Shown here: piece by piece, positions 1 to 9,987 of the stretch
Layout of the letters: each line of letters opens with the position of its first letter
How positions within the stretch are numbered: the stretch's first letter is position 1
Made by a program: the position numbers and the translations under genes
The notes under the pieces: generated by a model
Databases searched by the model: none
What the model saw: only the letters and a program-made list of their open reading frames with translations
Told to the model about the DNA's origin: nothing
Assembly: GCA_963716525.1 (NCBI GenBank)
Contig: OY970315.1
Span: 124,001 to 188,000, forward strand
DNA length: 64,000 nt
Source of the DNA: JBBREP01 sp963716525
GTDB taxonomy: Bacteria > Actinomycetota > Acidimicrobiia > IMCC26256 > PALSA-610
Direction of reading: 5' to 3'

Positions 1-1141
1 GCACGTGCCGTTGTTGCCGACGGTCACGTCGAAGAGGTGGCTCGCGTTGGCGTAGACGTGGCTCGCGTTGTTCGGGATCGACGCGGCGTTGCCGGCCAGC
101 GCGTAGATGCTCGCGATGATCGGCGCCGAGGCGCTCGTGCCGCCGAACACCCGCCAGCCGCCGAAGCCGAAGCTGTCGTACACGGACACGCCCGTGGCGG
201 GGTCGGCGACCGCGGCCACGTCGGCGATCATGCGCTTCTTGCAGATCGTGTCGTGCTGCCACGCCGGCTTGGCGACGGTCACCGAACAGCCGCTGTTGGC
301 ACCTTCGGAGCTGCTCGTCTTCCACACGGTCTCGGTGAAGCCACGCGCGTTCGACGCCCGCGTGAGCTTCGTGCCGCCGACGGCCGTCACGCTCTTGAAC
401 GCGGCCGGGATCTGCGGGCCCGAAAGGCTGCCGGCCCCGTTGAAGTTGTGGTCACCGGAGCTCGCCACCTGCTGCACGCCGGCCTTCGTGTAGAACGGCG
501 CGATCGAGAGCGCACCCGCGCCATCGTGCCCGCCGTAGCTGTTCGACACGATGTGCGCCAGCATGCCGCCACGCTGGGCCGCGGCCCCGAGGTTCGCGAA
601 CGAGTTGGTCGTGGCCTCGATCAGGATGATCTTGCAGTGCGGGCAGGTCGCCGAGACCATGTCGAGGTCGAGCGAGATCTCGGCACCCCATCCCGAGTCG
701 GGCGACGGCAACGGAGCGTTCGTGCCGTTCTGGTTGAGCTTCTTGAAGCAGCCGTTCGCCGTGGTGCACGCGGGCAGACCGAACTGCTTGCGGTACACAC
801 CAAGGTCCTTCTCGGCGTTCGGGTTGTCGAAGGCGTCCACGATCGCGACGGTGCCGCTCCGACCGATCACCGGAGCCAGCTTGTACGCCTTCTGCAGGTC
901 GGCCGGGTGGTAACCGGCCGGATTGACGTGCGGGCCGGCGGCGCGGCTGGCGAGCGGTGCGCCCGACGCGGCAACGCGCGACGAGCGCGTCGCAGCTCGC
1001 ATAACCCACCGGTGCCTCGTCGCAGGCGCGCCGCGCGGTGGCGGCCGGGGCCGAGGCCCCGGCGTTGCCGGCGACGAGCAGCGACGAGGTGATGGCAGCC
1101 GCGAAGAGCGCGGCCGACGCCGCCCGGAATGATGTACGCAC
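1..1141 (-). pseudogene. S53 (sedolisin/kumamolisin-type) serine peptidase, 3'-truncated by the window edge and frameshifted
   Basis: Reading starts at GTG 1141 with a signal peptide (basic start, hydrophobic run, then an Ala-rich cleavage region). It continues as 'CDEAPVGYASC', then must change frame at about 985-1000 to give 'HVNPAGYHPADLQKAYKL'. From there one open frame runs off the left edge. That frame contains the S53 hallmarks: Glu and Asp in 'GWGAEISLDLDMV' and the nucleophile motif 'GGTSASAP'. S53 enzymes are secreted acid-active endopeptidases with a Ser-Glu-Asp triad. The classical propeptide seems short or absent here. The shift lies in GC-dinucleotide-rich sequence, so an assembly indel is as likely as real decay. 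The family call rests on the triad motifs and is firm; intactness is not. Confidence 0.8.
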
Positions 1142-1425
1142 GTATGCCCCCCTGGACGTCGTGTCTGAAGTAGATCGCCCCGAAGTTCATCGCGGCGCGC
1201 CCAGCACGCTGCCGTCGTTGCCTCCTGAGGCCGGGCAGTCTCCCATTCCCGGCACAACTGCGCAATTGGTGCGAGGCGGAATCCGCGCGAGTGGCGTATG
1301 CCTCCAAAGGTGGGTTGCCGGGCGCGACGGCGGCGCGCTCCACCCGCCGTCGCGTACCGTCGTCCCGGCGAGCAGGCGAGGGGAAGGCCCACCGGCGCGT
1401 GAGTGAAGCGAACATGAGGTAGTCG

Positions 1426-2278
1426 GTGACCGACGCGAGCCGTGCTCCGGATCGCCGCGACCAGACCGCCCCTGCCGACCGGCCCCTCCGCGTCGAGCGG
1501 GTGGTGCGCGGCATCGCCCGGCGCGTGCGCCCCTGGCTGGCACGCCTGCACAAGCCCGAGGACGTGTGGCGCCGCGGCCTCGACGAGGAGATCGACCACT
1601 GGCGCCGGTTCCTCACGACCCAGGGCGACGCGTGGCCCGACGAGTACCGGGCCCGGCTCGACCCTCGGAGCCGGCTGCAGGACGAGCTCGCGGCGCTGAC
1701 CCGGGCGCCGGCCGGTGCCACCGTGCGGATCCTCGACGTGGGCGCCGGCCCGCTCACGATCCTCGGCAAGGTGTGGGCCGGGCATCCGGTCGAGGTGACC
1801 GCGGTCGACGCTGCTCGCCGATCGCTACGACACGCTGCTGGGCGAGTGCGCCATCGTGCCCCCGGTGCGCACCCGGCGGTGCGACACCGAACGGCTCGAC
1901 GAGCTGTTCGCACCCGACACGTTCGACCTCGTGCACGCGCGCAACACGCTCGACCACGGTTACGACCCGGTACGGGCGCTCGAGCAGATGGCAACCGTCA
2001 CGGTGCCCGGCGGCGTGATCGTGCTCCACCACCATCGCGACGTCGCCGCGCTCGAGGCGTACAAGGGGCTCCACCAGTGGAACCTGCGCATCGACGGCGG
2101 CAGCTACGTGGCGTGGCGGCCGCGTGAGCGGCGTGATCTCGTGGCCGCGCTCGGATCGCGCTTCACGCTCGAGGTGGCCGAGTCGGTGGGCGACAACTGG
2201 GAGCTCGTCGCCATCCGCAAGGCGGGCGGTCAGCGTCGGAAGTGGATGCCGAGCACGAGTCCGACGGCGGCCCAGTAG
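1426..2278 (+). pseudogene. Class I SAM-dependent methyltransferase, frameshifted
   Basis: GTG 1426 is preceded by a GAGGT ribosome site 5 nt upstream. The N-terminal frame carries the SAM motif I 'RILDVGAGPLTILGK' and an acidic 'VTAVDA' strand end. At about 1810-1812 the frame must shift by one base to continue as 'LLADRYDTLLGECAIV' and 'FDLVHARNTLDHGYDPV', which are typical post-motif methyltransferase features. It then continues to the stop at 2278. The substrate cannot be inferred. The 3' end overlaps the convergent rodA by 49 nt. The shift sits in 'gacgctgctc', where one base appears to be missing, so a sequencing indel is plausible. Confidence 0.75.
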
Positions 2279-3408
2279 GCGATCATCGCCGAACCGCCGT
2301 AGCTCATGAACGGCAGGGGGATGCCGGTGATCGGCATCATGCCCATCGTCATTCCCATGTTCTCGAACACCTGGAAGGCGAAGAGCGCCACGAGCCCGAT
2401 CGCGATCAGCGCGCCGAAGAAGTCGTCCGAGGTCGTCGCGGCTCGCCAGGTGCGCCACACGAGCAGCGCGAACAGCGCGAGCAACAGCGCGCCTCCCACG
2501 AAGCCGAGCTCCTCGCCCACCGCGGTGAAGATGAAGTCGGTGTGCTGTTCGGGCACGAAGGAGAGCTGCGTGAGCTCACCTTTGCCGTATCCCTGGCCGT
2601 CGAGCCCGCCGTGCGCGATCGCCGACTTCGATTCGCGCAGCGTGTACTGGGAGTCGGAGAGGTCCTGGGCGCGCTTCGACGCGTCCTGGTGCACGAACGC
2701 AGTGAGGCGGTCGAGCCGGTAGTTCTCGAACGCACCGCTCACGATCAGGGCGCCGAGCACCGACAGCGACACCAGCAAGAGCACGAGCATGTGTTTGGCG
2801 CGCAGGCCGGCCACTACGAGCACGGCCACCACGCACACGCCCATCACGAGCATGGTGCCGAGGTCGTTCTGGGCCATCACGAGCGCCATCGGCACGGCGG
2901 CGAGCGCCACCGCGACACCGAGCCGCCAGGCGTCGAGCTCGCCGACGTGCTGGTGGCAGTAGCCCGCGATCGACACGATCAGCACGAGCTTGGCGAGCTC
3001 CGACGGCTGGAACTGGAACGGCCCGACGTTGAACCACGCGGTCGTCCCGCCGCGGCCCTGACCGACGAACCGCACCGCGAGCAGCAACGGCAGCGTGAGG
3101 CCGTAGAGCAAGGGCCAGAGCTCGCGCAGCCGCCGGTAGTCGAAGGCCATGGTGAGGCCGCCCACCACGATGCCGGCCACGAGCGCGAGCGCCTGGCGCT
3201 TCAGGTAGTAGGAGCCGATCAGGTGGCCGTTCGGGAACACATGCGTGTGGGTCGACGAATACACCATCAGCAGCCCGAGCACGCTGATGCCCGCGGCCGC
3301 GAGCAGCAGCAGCCAGTCGACGCGTGCGAGCCGTGAGTTGCGCAGGTTTGCGGCGCGCGCGGGCCGCGGCGCAACCAGGGTGGTGCCCGGCCGCTGGTCC
3401 AGGATCAC
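2230..3408 (-). CDS. rodA: Rod-shape SEDS peptidoglycan glycosyltransferase RodA
   Basis: A 392-residue polytopic SEDS protein. RodA polymerises lipid II glycan strands during sidewall synthesis, together with its class B PBP. The sequence shows about ten hydrophobic segments, a 'YSS' after the first helix, 'NVGPFQFQPSELAKL' and 'TAVGEELGFVGG', all typical of FtsW/RodA. I chose GTG 3408 because it overlaps the stop of the upstream PBP2 gene as GTGA, which implies translational coupling. A longer frame upstream is antisense-like noise. It is the last gene of the mreBCD-PBP2-rodA block, so it is the elongasome RodA rather than divisome FtsW. Confidence 0.93.
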   Translation of the reverse strand: MILDQRPGTTLVAPRPARAANLRNSRLARVDWLLLLAAAGISVLGLLMVYSSTHTHVFPNGHLIGSYYLKRQALALVAGIVVGGLTMAFDYRRLRELWPLLYGLTLPLLLAVRFVGQGRGGTTAWFNVGPFQFQPSELAKLVLIVSIAGYCHQHVGELDAWRLGVAVALAAVPMALVMAQNDLGTMLVMGVCVVAVLVVAGLRAKHMLVLLLVSLSVLGALIVSGAFENYRLDRLTAFVHQDASKRAQDLSDSQYTLRESKSAIAHGGLDGQGYGKGELTQLSFVPEQHTDFIFTAVGEELGFVGGALLLALFALLVWRTWRAATTSDDFFGALIAIGLVALFAFQVFENMGMTMGMMPITGIPLPFMSYGGSAMIAYWAAVGLVLGIHFRR

Positions 3409-5435
3409 CGGTGACCGGCCGCAGGGATGTCGGGGATCGGCGTCTTGCGCAGACCCGACATCTTCTCGATGATCTGGCGGGCAACGGGTGCGGCGATGCG
3501 CCCGCCGAAGCCGCCCTGCTCCACGTTCACGACGACCACATACCGGGGATGGCTGGAGTCGCTGCCACCGAACATGCCGACGAACCACGACGTGTCACCG
3601 ATGCAGTTCTTGAAGTCGAACACACCGTTGACGTTCGTCATGCAGTGCGCCTTGTCGGGCGTCCCCACCTGGGCGGTGCCCGTCTTGCCGAACACGTTGT
3701 ACTTCGCCACGTCGAGGCCCGCGAATGCCGGGGATGCCGTGCCCTTCGAGTCGCCGACCACACCCTTGAACCCCGCGAGCATCGCCTGGCGCAGTTGGTC
3801 GGGAACGGTGATGTGCCGCAGCGACCGTGGCGCGATCGGGCTCGCCGCGCCGTTCGCGGGATCGACGAACTGGTTGACGAGGCGCGGCTGCCACAGCGTG
3901 CCGCCGTTCACGAACGCGGCGTAGGCGTCGGCGAGCTGGAGCGGGGTCACGAGCAGGTCGCCCTGGCCCACCGCGAGGTTGATGTTGTCGGCCGGGTTCC
4001 AGCCGATGTAGCCGGCCAGGTTCGACTTGTACGGCTCGACGCCGAGCTGGGCCTGGTGCGTGACGAAGGACTTGCGCCACTCGGCGTCGGGCACCACGCC
4101 CCTGCTCTCGTCGAGGTCGATGCTCGTCTTCGACCCGAAGCCGAACTCCCGTGCGATGCGCTGGATCGCGTAGCCGGCGTACTTGTCGCCCGCGGCCCAC
4201 CGCTGGTACAGGTCGTCGCCGATGCCATAGAAGTACACGTCGCTCGACGCCGTGATCGCGTGCTGGAGATCGACCACCCCGGCCGCCCCGGCGCTGCGGA
4301 ACTTCTTCTTGTCGCGCGACTGCGCCGTGTACACACCCGTGTCGTCAATCGTCTGGTAGAGGCCCCGGTCGCTCGTCTCGATGGCCGCCTGCGACGTGAT
4401 CAGCTTGAACGTGGAGCCAGGCGCGTACAGACCCGACGTGGCCCGGTTGATCAGCGGAAAGTGCTTCGCCGGGTTCGAGAGGTCGGTGTACTGGGCGCCG
4501 ATGTTGGCGGAGTTGTCGTACGTAGGGAACGACGCCATCGCCACCACGTCGCCGTTCGTGGCGTCGAGCACGACCGCGCTGCCCGCCGGCGCGCGGTACG
4601 TGTGTCCGGGGAAGCCGGCCGCCACCAAGTCGACGTCGTCTTCATGTCGCGCCTGGACGATCCCCGCCTCGAGCGACTGCTGCACCGAGCGCTGGATGCC
4701 CGCGTCGACCGTGAGCTGCACGTCGTGGCCCGGCTTGCCCGGGATCGTGTGCAAGGGCGCGCCGACCACCACGCCCGCGGGGTTCACGTTCACGTCGACC
4801 GTCGACGGCGTGCCGCGCAGCACCGAGTCGTACACCTGCTCGATGCCCGAGCGGCCGATGGTGCCGTTGCTCAAGTAGTCGGGGTGGCGCTTCAAGTCCG
4901 CGGTGTTCACGAGGCCGGTGTAACCGAGCACCTGCGGCGCGAAGTTCGCAGCGTACGGGTACGACCGCTCGTTGACGGCCTGCAGCGCGACGTGCGGGTA
5001 GTCGAGCGCCCGTTCTGCGAGGAGCGTGCGCACATGGTCCGACACGTCCTGCGCGATCACGGCCGATTGCAGCGGCCCGACGCGCTGGTCGTCGAGCGCC
5101 TTGGTGACCTGCGCGTTCGTCTCGCCGAGCAGCGCCGCGAGCTTCGGCACCATCTGCGCGCGCAGTTTCGAACGGTCGGGCGCGTTGCGCAGCGCCGGAT
5201 CGGCGATGACCGTCCACACGAGACGGTTACCCGCGAGCACGACCGTGCCTGACCGATCGAGGATGACACCGCGTGGCGAGTCGGTGTGCACCGTGCGAAC
5301 CGACTCGTTGTTGATCTGCACGTTCGTCTGGCTCTCGCGGACCTGAAGAAACCAGAGGCGCGCGAGGAGCGAGCAGAACAGCGCCGCGACGACGACACCG
5401 ACGATCGAGAGGCGGACGCGTGACGTGTCGGGCAT
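3405..5435 (-). CDS. mrdA: Class B penicillin-binding protein PBP2 (elongasome transpeptidase)
   Basis: A 676-residue protein with one N-terminal membrane helix (residues about 8-30), a PBP dimer domain, then the transpeptidase domain. The SxxK motif is 'STFK' (Ser341), the second motif is 'SSD' in 'ITASSDVYFYG', and KTG is at Lys584 in 'FGKTGTAQV'. It cross-links peptidoglycan together with RodA. Position between mreD and rodA, with a GTGA overlap into rodA, supports the elongation role. The second motif is SxD rather than SxN, as in many PBP2 proteins. Length is normal for the family. Confidence 0.93.
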   Translation of the reverse strand: MPDTSRVRLSIVGVVVAALFCSLLARLWFLQVRESQTNVQINNESVRTVHTDSPRGVILDRSGTVVLAGNRLVWTVIADPALRNAPDRSKLRAQMVPKLAALLGETNAQVTKALDDQRVGPLQSAVIAQDVSDHVRTLLAERALDYPHVALQAVNERSYPYAANFAPQVLGYTGLVNTADLKRHPDYLSNGTIGRSGIEQVYDSVLRGTPSTVDVNVNPAGVVVGAPLHTIPGKPGHDVQLTVDAGIQRSVQQSLEAGIVQARHEDDVDLVAAGFPGHTYRAPAGSAVVLDATNGDVVAMASFPTYDNSANIGAQYTDLSNPAKHFPLINRATSGLYAPGSTFKLITSQAAIETSDRGLYQTIDDTGVYTAQSRDKKKFRSAGAAGVVDLQHAITASSDVYFYGIGDDLYQRWAAGDKYAGYAIQRIAREFGFGSKTSIDLDESRGVVPDAEWRKSFVTHQAQLGVEPYKSNLAGYIGWNPADNINLAVGQGDLLVTPLQLADAYAAFVNGGTLWQPRLVNQFVDPANGAASPIAPRSLRHITVPDQLRQAMLAGFKGVVGDSKGTASPAFAGLDVAKYNVFGKTGTAQVGTPDKAHCMTNVNGVFDFKNCIGDTSWFVGMFGGSDSSHPRYVVVVNVEQGGFGGRIAAPVARQIIEKMSGLRKTPIPDIPAAGHR

Positions 5436-5519
5436 GAGAGATGGAGCGGCGGCGGACCCCGCTCGGCGAACAGTCTTACCGAACTCGCGCCGGTCCCTCG
5501 GGTCGCCGGTCGGCAGCCG

Positions 5520-6023
5520 TCAATGGAACCGGGACGGCGACGGCGTGATCAGCGCCATCAGCCCGAACAGCAGCGGCGCGAGCAGCCCGTCATAGAGCGC
5601 GCTGTTCACCACCACGGCGACGGTGTGCAGCCGCTGGAGCTGGTCGGCGCCGGTGAGGATCGCGAAGACTGCGAACAGGATGCCGCCCGCAAGGCCGGCG
5701 ACGAATCCGAAGGCGGCGGTCATCCATCCGATGCGTCCGTCGAACAGCGGACGCATCGTGCCGAACGCGTAGGCCACGAGCGCGTACGAGATGGCCGACA
5801 GGCCGAGCGGGGTCGAGAGGAACAGGTCGAACGCGAGCCCCACCGCGAAACCGAACCACGCGCCCGCCTCGGGGCCGTCGTGCCAGGCCACCGCGATCGC
5901 GGCGACGAGACCGAGGTCGGGCACCACGCCGAGCAGGCGCAGCTCCGGAAAGATCGACACCTGCGTGACGACGACCGCGATCGCGAGCGGCACGAGGCGC
6001 AGCGCGCGCGGCATGTCATCCAT
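5520..6023 (-). CDS. mreD: Rod-shape determining protein MreD
   Basis: A 167-residue, very hydrophobic protein with about five predicted membrane segments. This size and composition are typical of MreD, which bridges MreC and the RodA/PBP2 synthase. ATG 6023 overlaps the end of mreC by 8 nt, and PBP2 begins 84 nt downstream. MreD is weakly conserved in sequence, so the call relies mainly on size, topology and the fixed order mreB-mreC-mreD-PBP2-rodA. Confidence 0.88.
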   Translation of the reverse strand: MDDMPRALRLVPLAIAVVVTQVSIFPELRLLGVVPDLGLVAAIAVAWHDGPEAGAWFGFAVGLAFDLFLSTPLGLSAISYALVAYAFGTMRPLFDGRIGWMTAAFGFVAGLAGGILFAVFAILTGADQLQRLHTVAVVVNSALYDGLLAPLLFGLMALITPSPSRFH

Positions 6024-6975
6024 GACTCACCGTCGTGGAGGTGGTGGCCGTCGCGCCCGGACGGGTGGTGGTCGACGTGGCGGGCGAGCGTTTCGCGAGC
6101 GCCTGCGTGACGCTGGGTGGTGGTGTGGTACCGGGCGTATACAGGATCACCTTCACGGCGTGCAGGCTCGCGAGGTCGAGCGTGGGTGTGACCGCGACGC
6201 GCACCGACGAGTTGTCGAACGCCATCGACACGTCGTTCACCTGCCCGATCGGGATGCCGGGCGGCAACCGGCTGTCGTTACAGCCACACGTGACGATCTC
6301 GTCACCGACCTTGATGTGCACGTCGGGAGCCTTCGGCTGCCCGTTTGCCTTGAAGGTCAGCCGCAGCACACCTTCGGCGTCGGTCTGCGCGGTCGTGTAG
6401 CGGTTGTCGGCGAGCGTGCGCGCGGCAACGCCGAAACTCGGGTCGTTGATCAGCAGCACCTTGCTGCCGCCATGCCAGGACTGCACGATCGTGCCGATCA
6501 AGCCGCGCACACCCACGACGGCCATCCCTTCGCGAATGCCGGCCTCACTGCCACGGTTGATGATCACCGTGGTCTCGTTGTTGCCCGGCGAGTCGCCCAC
6601 CAGCGTCGCGCCCGTCGACTTGTAGTCGCTCCAGTAGGTCTGGTTGAAGAACTGCTTGTACTTGCGGTCCTCGATGAGGGCCTGGTCGTTCTTGTCGTTC
6701 TGCGCGAGCGCCCGCTCGAGCTCCTGGCGCAGCTGCCGGTTCTCGGCGACCACGTCGCCCCGGTGCCACAAGCCGTGCCACCAGTCGTGGATCGGCCCGA
6801 ACACCGAGTCGGCCGCGTCGGTGACCGGCTGCACGACGCTGTGCGCGGCCCGTCCGGCCGCGCCGATCGGGCCCGTGTCGCCGTTGCGCTGGTCGAGCGT
6901 GGCGAGGGTGAGCGCGGTGAGCGCCATGAGCACGAGGATGTAGCGGCGGCGGCGGCCGCGCACCGGATCGGCCAT
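6016..6975 (-). CDS. mreC: Rod-shape determining protein MreC
   Basis: A 319-residue protein with one N-terminal membrane anchor (residues about 10-30), a following coiled coil ('NRQLRQELERALAQND') and a periplasmic beta-rich domain. The typical block 'GSEAGIREGMAVVGVRGLIG' is present. MreC connects cytoplasmic MreB filaments with PBP2. The tail is a low-complexity Pro/Thr/Ser run. It begins 9 nt after mreB and overlaps mreD, so the genes are one transcription unit. Confidence 0.93.
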   Translation of the reverse strand: MADPVRGRRRRYILVLMALTALTLATLDQRNGDTGPIGAAGRAAHSVVQPVTDAADSVFGPIHDWWHGLWHRGDVVAENRQLRQELERALAQNDKNDQALIEDRKYKQFFNQTYWSDYKSTGATLVGDSPGNNETTVIINRGSEAGIREGMAVVGVRGLIGTIVQSWHGGSKVLLINDPSFGVAARTLADNRYTTAQTDAEGVLRLTFKANGQPKAPDVHIKVGDEIVTCGCNDSRLPPGIPIGQVNDVSMAFDNSSVRVAVTPTLDLASLHAVKVILYTPGTTPPPSVTQALAKRSPATSTTTRPGATATTSTTVSHG

Positions 6976-6984
6976 CGTCAGGAG

Positions 6985-8022
<1,038 letters not shown>

Positions 8023-8142
8023 CGAGGACCAGGACTTTCCGTCAGATGGTGCTGGAAGCGTCCAGGCTACGAGACGCCCCCAGTCACGTCCATAACGGGG
8101 CGTGAACAGGCGTTCGGCTCGCGGCCTCGCGGCCGGCGCGGC

Positions 8143-8547
8143 TCACCCGAAGAAGATCTCGATCTCGCGTTCGGCGGAGTCGGGGCCGTCGCTGCCGTGA
8201 ACCAGGTTCTCAGTGAGCTCGATCGCCAAATCACCGCGAATGGTGCCGGGTGCGGCCTCGCGCGGGTTCGTGGAGCCCATGAGGGTGCGCACGACCTTCC
8301 ACGCATCGGGCCCCTCGACGATCATCGCCACGAGCGGGCCGCCGGTGATGAAGCTGACCAGGTCGGCGAAGAACGGCTTGCCGTCGTGCTCGGCGTAGTG
8401 GCGCTTGGCCGTCGCCTCGTCGAGCGTGCGCATCTCCATCGCGGTGACCGCGAGCTGCTTGGCCTCGAGCCGGCGCACGATCTCGCCGACGAGCCGGCGC
8501 CGCACCGCGTCGGGCTTGCACAACACGAGCGTCCTGGTGTCACTCAT
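8143..8547 (-). CDS. ndk: Nucleoside diphosphate kinase
   Basis: A 134-residue protein. It transfers the gamma-phosphate between nucleoside triphosphates and diphosphates through a phospho-histidine. The catalytic histidine is His117 in 'NLVHGSDGPDSAEREI'. The N-terminal 'TLVLCKPDAV' and 'NPREAAPGTIRGD' nucleotide-binding blocks are complete. Length is typical for bacterial NDK. It is transcribed in the same direction as folC upstream and mreB downstream. A palindromic repeat lies just upstream of its start. Confidence 0.97.
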   Translation of the reverse strand: MSDTRTLVLCKPDAVRRRLVGEIVRRLEAKQLAVTAMEMRTLDEATAKRHYAEHDGKPFFADLVSFITGGPLVAMIVEGPDAWKVVRTLMGSTNPREAAPGTIRGDLAIELTENLVHGSDGPDSAEREIEIFFG

Positions 8548-8592
8548 AGGCGGCGCACACTACCGACCCCGCCACCACCCAACCGAACCGCG

Positions 8593-8636
8593 CATGCGTC
8601 GTTTGGGTACCAAATAGCGGTCCCAAACGACGCATG
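8593..8636. repeat. 44-bp palindromic repeat, copy 1
   Basis: Arms 8593-8607 and 8622-8636 are perfect 15-bp inverted repeats around a 14-nt centre, in which ACC/GGT can extend the stem. The same 44 bp, in opposite orientation, is found at 14802-14845, and nearly complete at 13406-13447. It lies in the 97-bp gap between folC and ndk. It may be a REP-like element or a bidirectional hairpin terminator. There is no T-tract. Confidence 0.85.
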
Positions 8637-8644
8637 GTGGAGGG

Positions 8645-9970
8645 TCAGGAGATGAAGATGGAGCGGGCGGCGCCGACCACGTAGAGGCTGCCGGTGATCA
8701 CGAGCTGGCCGTCGTCGGGGGTCTCGAGCATCGCCGTGCCGACCGCGGCGCGCACGTCGTCGACGACGTCGATCGCCTCGGGGTCGAAGCCCATCGACTC
8801 GGCCGCGTCGGCCACGGTTGCCGGATCGTGCGCGCGCGGCGACGGTGGCCGGCACACCACGAGCCGGCGCGTGCCGTCGAGCCCGAACGCCGCGAGCATC
8901 TCGGCCGGATCCTTCTCGCGGAGCAGGCCGATCACGAGCGTGCGCGGCATCGGCCCGAGCTCCTCGTCGAGGGCGTCACGCAACGCGCGTGCACCGGCGA
9001 CGTTGTGGGCGCCGTCGAGCACCACGAGCGGCTCGCGGGCGACGAACTCCATCCGCCCCGGCGACGTCGCGGTGGCGAACGCCTCCCGTACCGCGGCGTC
9101 GGCGAGCGGCGCGGCGGCGTAGAGCTCCGCCGCGGTGAGCGCGAGCGCGGCATTGTCGGCCTGGTGCGCGCCGTGCAGCGCGAGGAACACCTCGCCGTAG
9201 CGAGCTCTCGGTGTGGCCAGGTCGACGACCCGCCCGCCGACCGCGAGGCGGTTCGCGACGACGTCGAAGTCGCGTCCCCGCAGCATCAGCTGTTGTGGGT
9301 CGCGTGCCGCGAAGATCTCGACGAGCGCCGGGTCGGTCTCACCGAGCGCCACGCTGCTCATCGGTGTGATGATCCCGGCCTTGTCGCTCGCGATCGACTG
9401 CCGTGTCGGCCCGAGGTACTCCACGTGATCGAGTGCCACGTTCGTGATCACCGCGACGTCGGCGTCGACCACGTTCGTGGCATCCCACGTGCCGCCCATG
9501 CCCACCTCGACGACGGCCACATCGACCGCCTCGTCGCTGAACCAGTAGAGCGCGGCACCGGTGAGGATTTCGAAGTAGCTCGGTGGCTCGGCCAGGTACG
9601 GCTCGACCCGCTGCACGGTACGGAGCAGCTCGTCGAGCGTGTCGTCGTCGACCTCCACGCCGTCGATCGACATGCGGTCGTTGATGCGCTCGAGGTTGGG
9701 ACTCGTGTACGTGCCGACCTTCGCACCGTGGGCTCGCAACAGGGACGCCACGAGCCGGGCCGTCGACGTCTTGCCGTTGGTGCCGGTGATGTGGATGGCC
9801 GGCACGTCGAGCTGCGGTGAACCGAGCAGCATGGTGAGCTGCTGGATACGGTCGAGCGTCGGCGACTCGGCGCGCGCCACATGGGCCGGCCGGCCGACGC
9901 CGCGTTCGAGATTCATGTGCGCGTCGAGCCACGCCCGCATCTCGGATTCGCGTGCCGAGCGCCTGACCAC
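8645..9970 (-). CDS. folC: Folylpolyglutamate synthase / dihydrofolate synthase
   Basis: A 441-residue Mur-ligase-family enzyme that adds glutamate to folates and can make dihydrofolate from dihydropteroate. The ATP loop 'GTNGKT' is at residues 63-68. It is followed by 'SPNLERINDRMSIDG' (the family's HL..vnERI region), 'DVAVVEVGMGG' and 'LDGAHN' near the C-terminal domain, all diagnostic of FolC. The start at 9970 lies 17 nt after the valS stop, so the two are probably cotranscribed. An alternative ATG is 30 nt downstream. Confidence 0.95.
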   Translation of the reverse strand: MVRRSARESEMRAWLDAHMNLERGVGRPAHVARAESPTLDRIQQLTMLLGSPQLDVPAIHITGTNGKTSTARLVASLLRAHGAKVGTYTSPNLERINDRMSIDGVEVDDDTLDELLRTVQRVEPYLAEPPSYFEILTGAALYWFSDEAVDVAVVEVGMGGTWDATNVVDADVAVITNVALDHVEYLGPTRQSIASDKAGIITPMSSVALGETDPALVEIFAARDPQQLMLRGRDFDVVANRLAVGGRVVDLATPRARYGEVFLALHGAHQADNAALALTAAELYAAAPLADAAVREAFATATSPGRMEFVAREPLVVLDGAHNVAGARALRDALDEELGPMPRTLVIGLLREKDPAEMLAAFGLDGTRRLVVCRPPSPRAHDPATVADAAESMGFDPEAIDVVDDVRAAVGTAMLETPDDGQLVITGSLYVVGAARSIFIS

Positions 9971-9987
9971 AGTGGACGCCGACCGCC

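Noticed and set aside
3324..5252. 642-codon plus-strand frame opposite PBP2
   Set aside because: Same reason: it mirrors the PBP2 codons, with no start signal or family features.
8593..8636. Simple rho-independent terminator
   Set aside because: The hairpin is strong, but there is no T-run on either side, and the whole 44 bp including the loop is conserved in other copies. A dispersed repeat explains it better.
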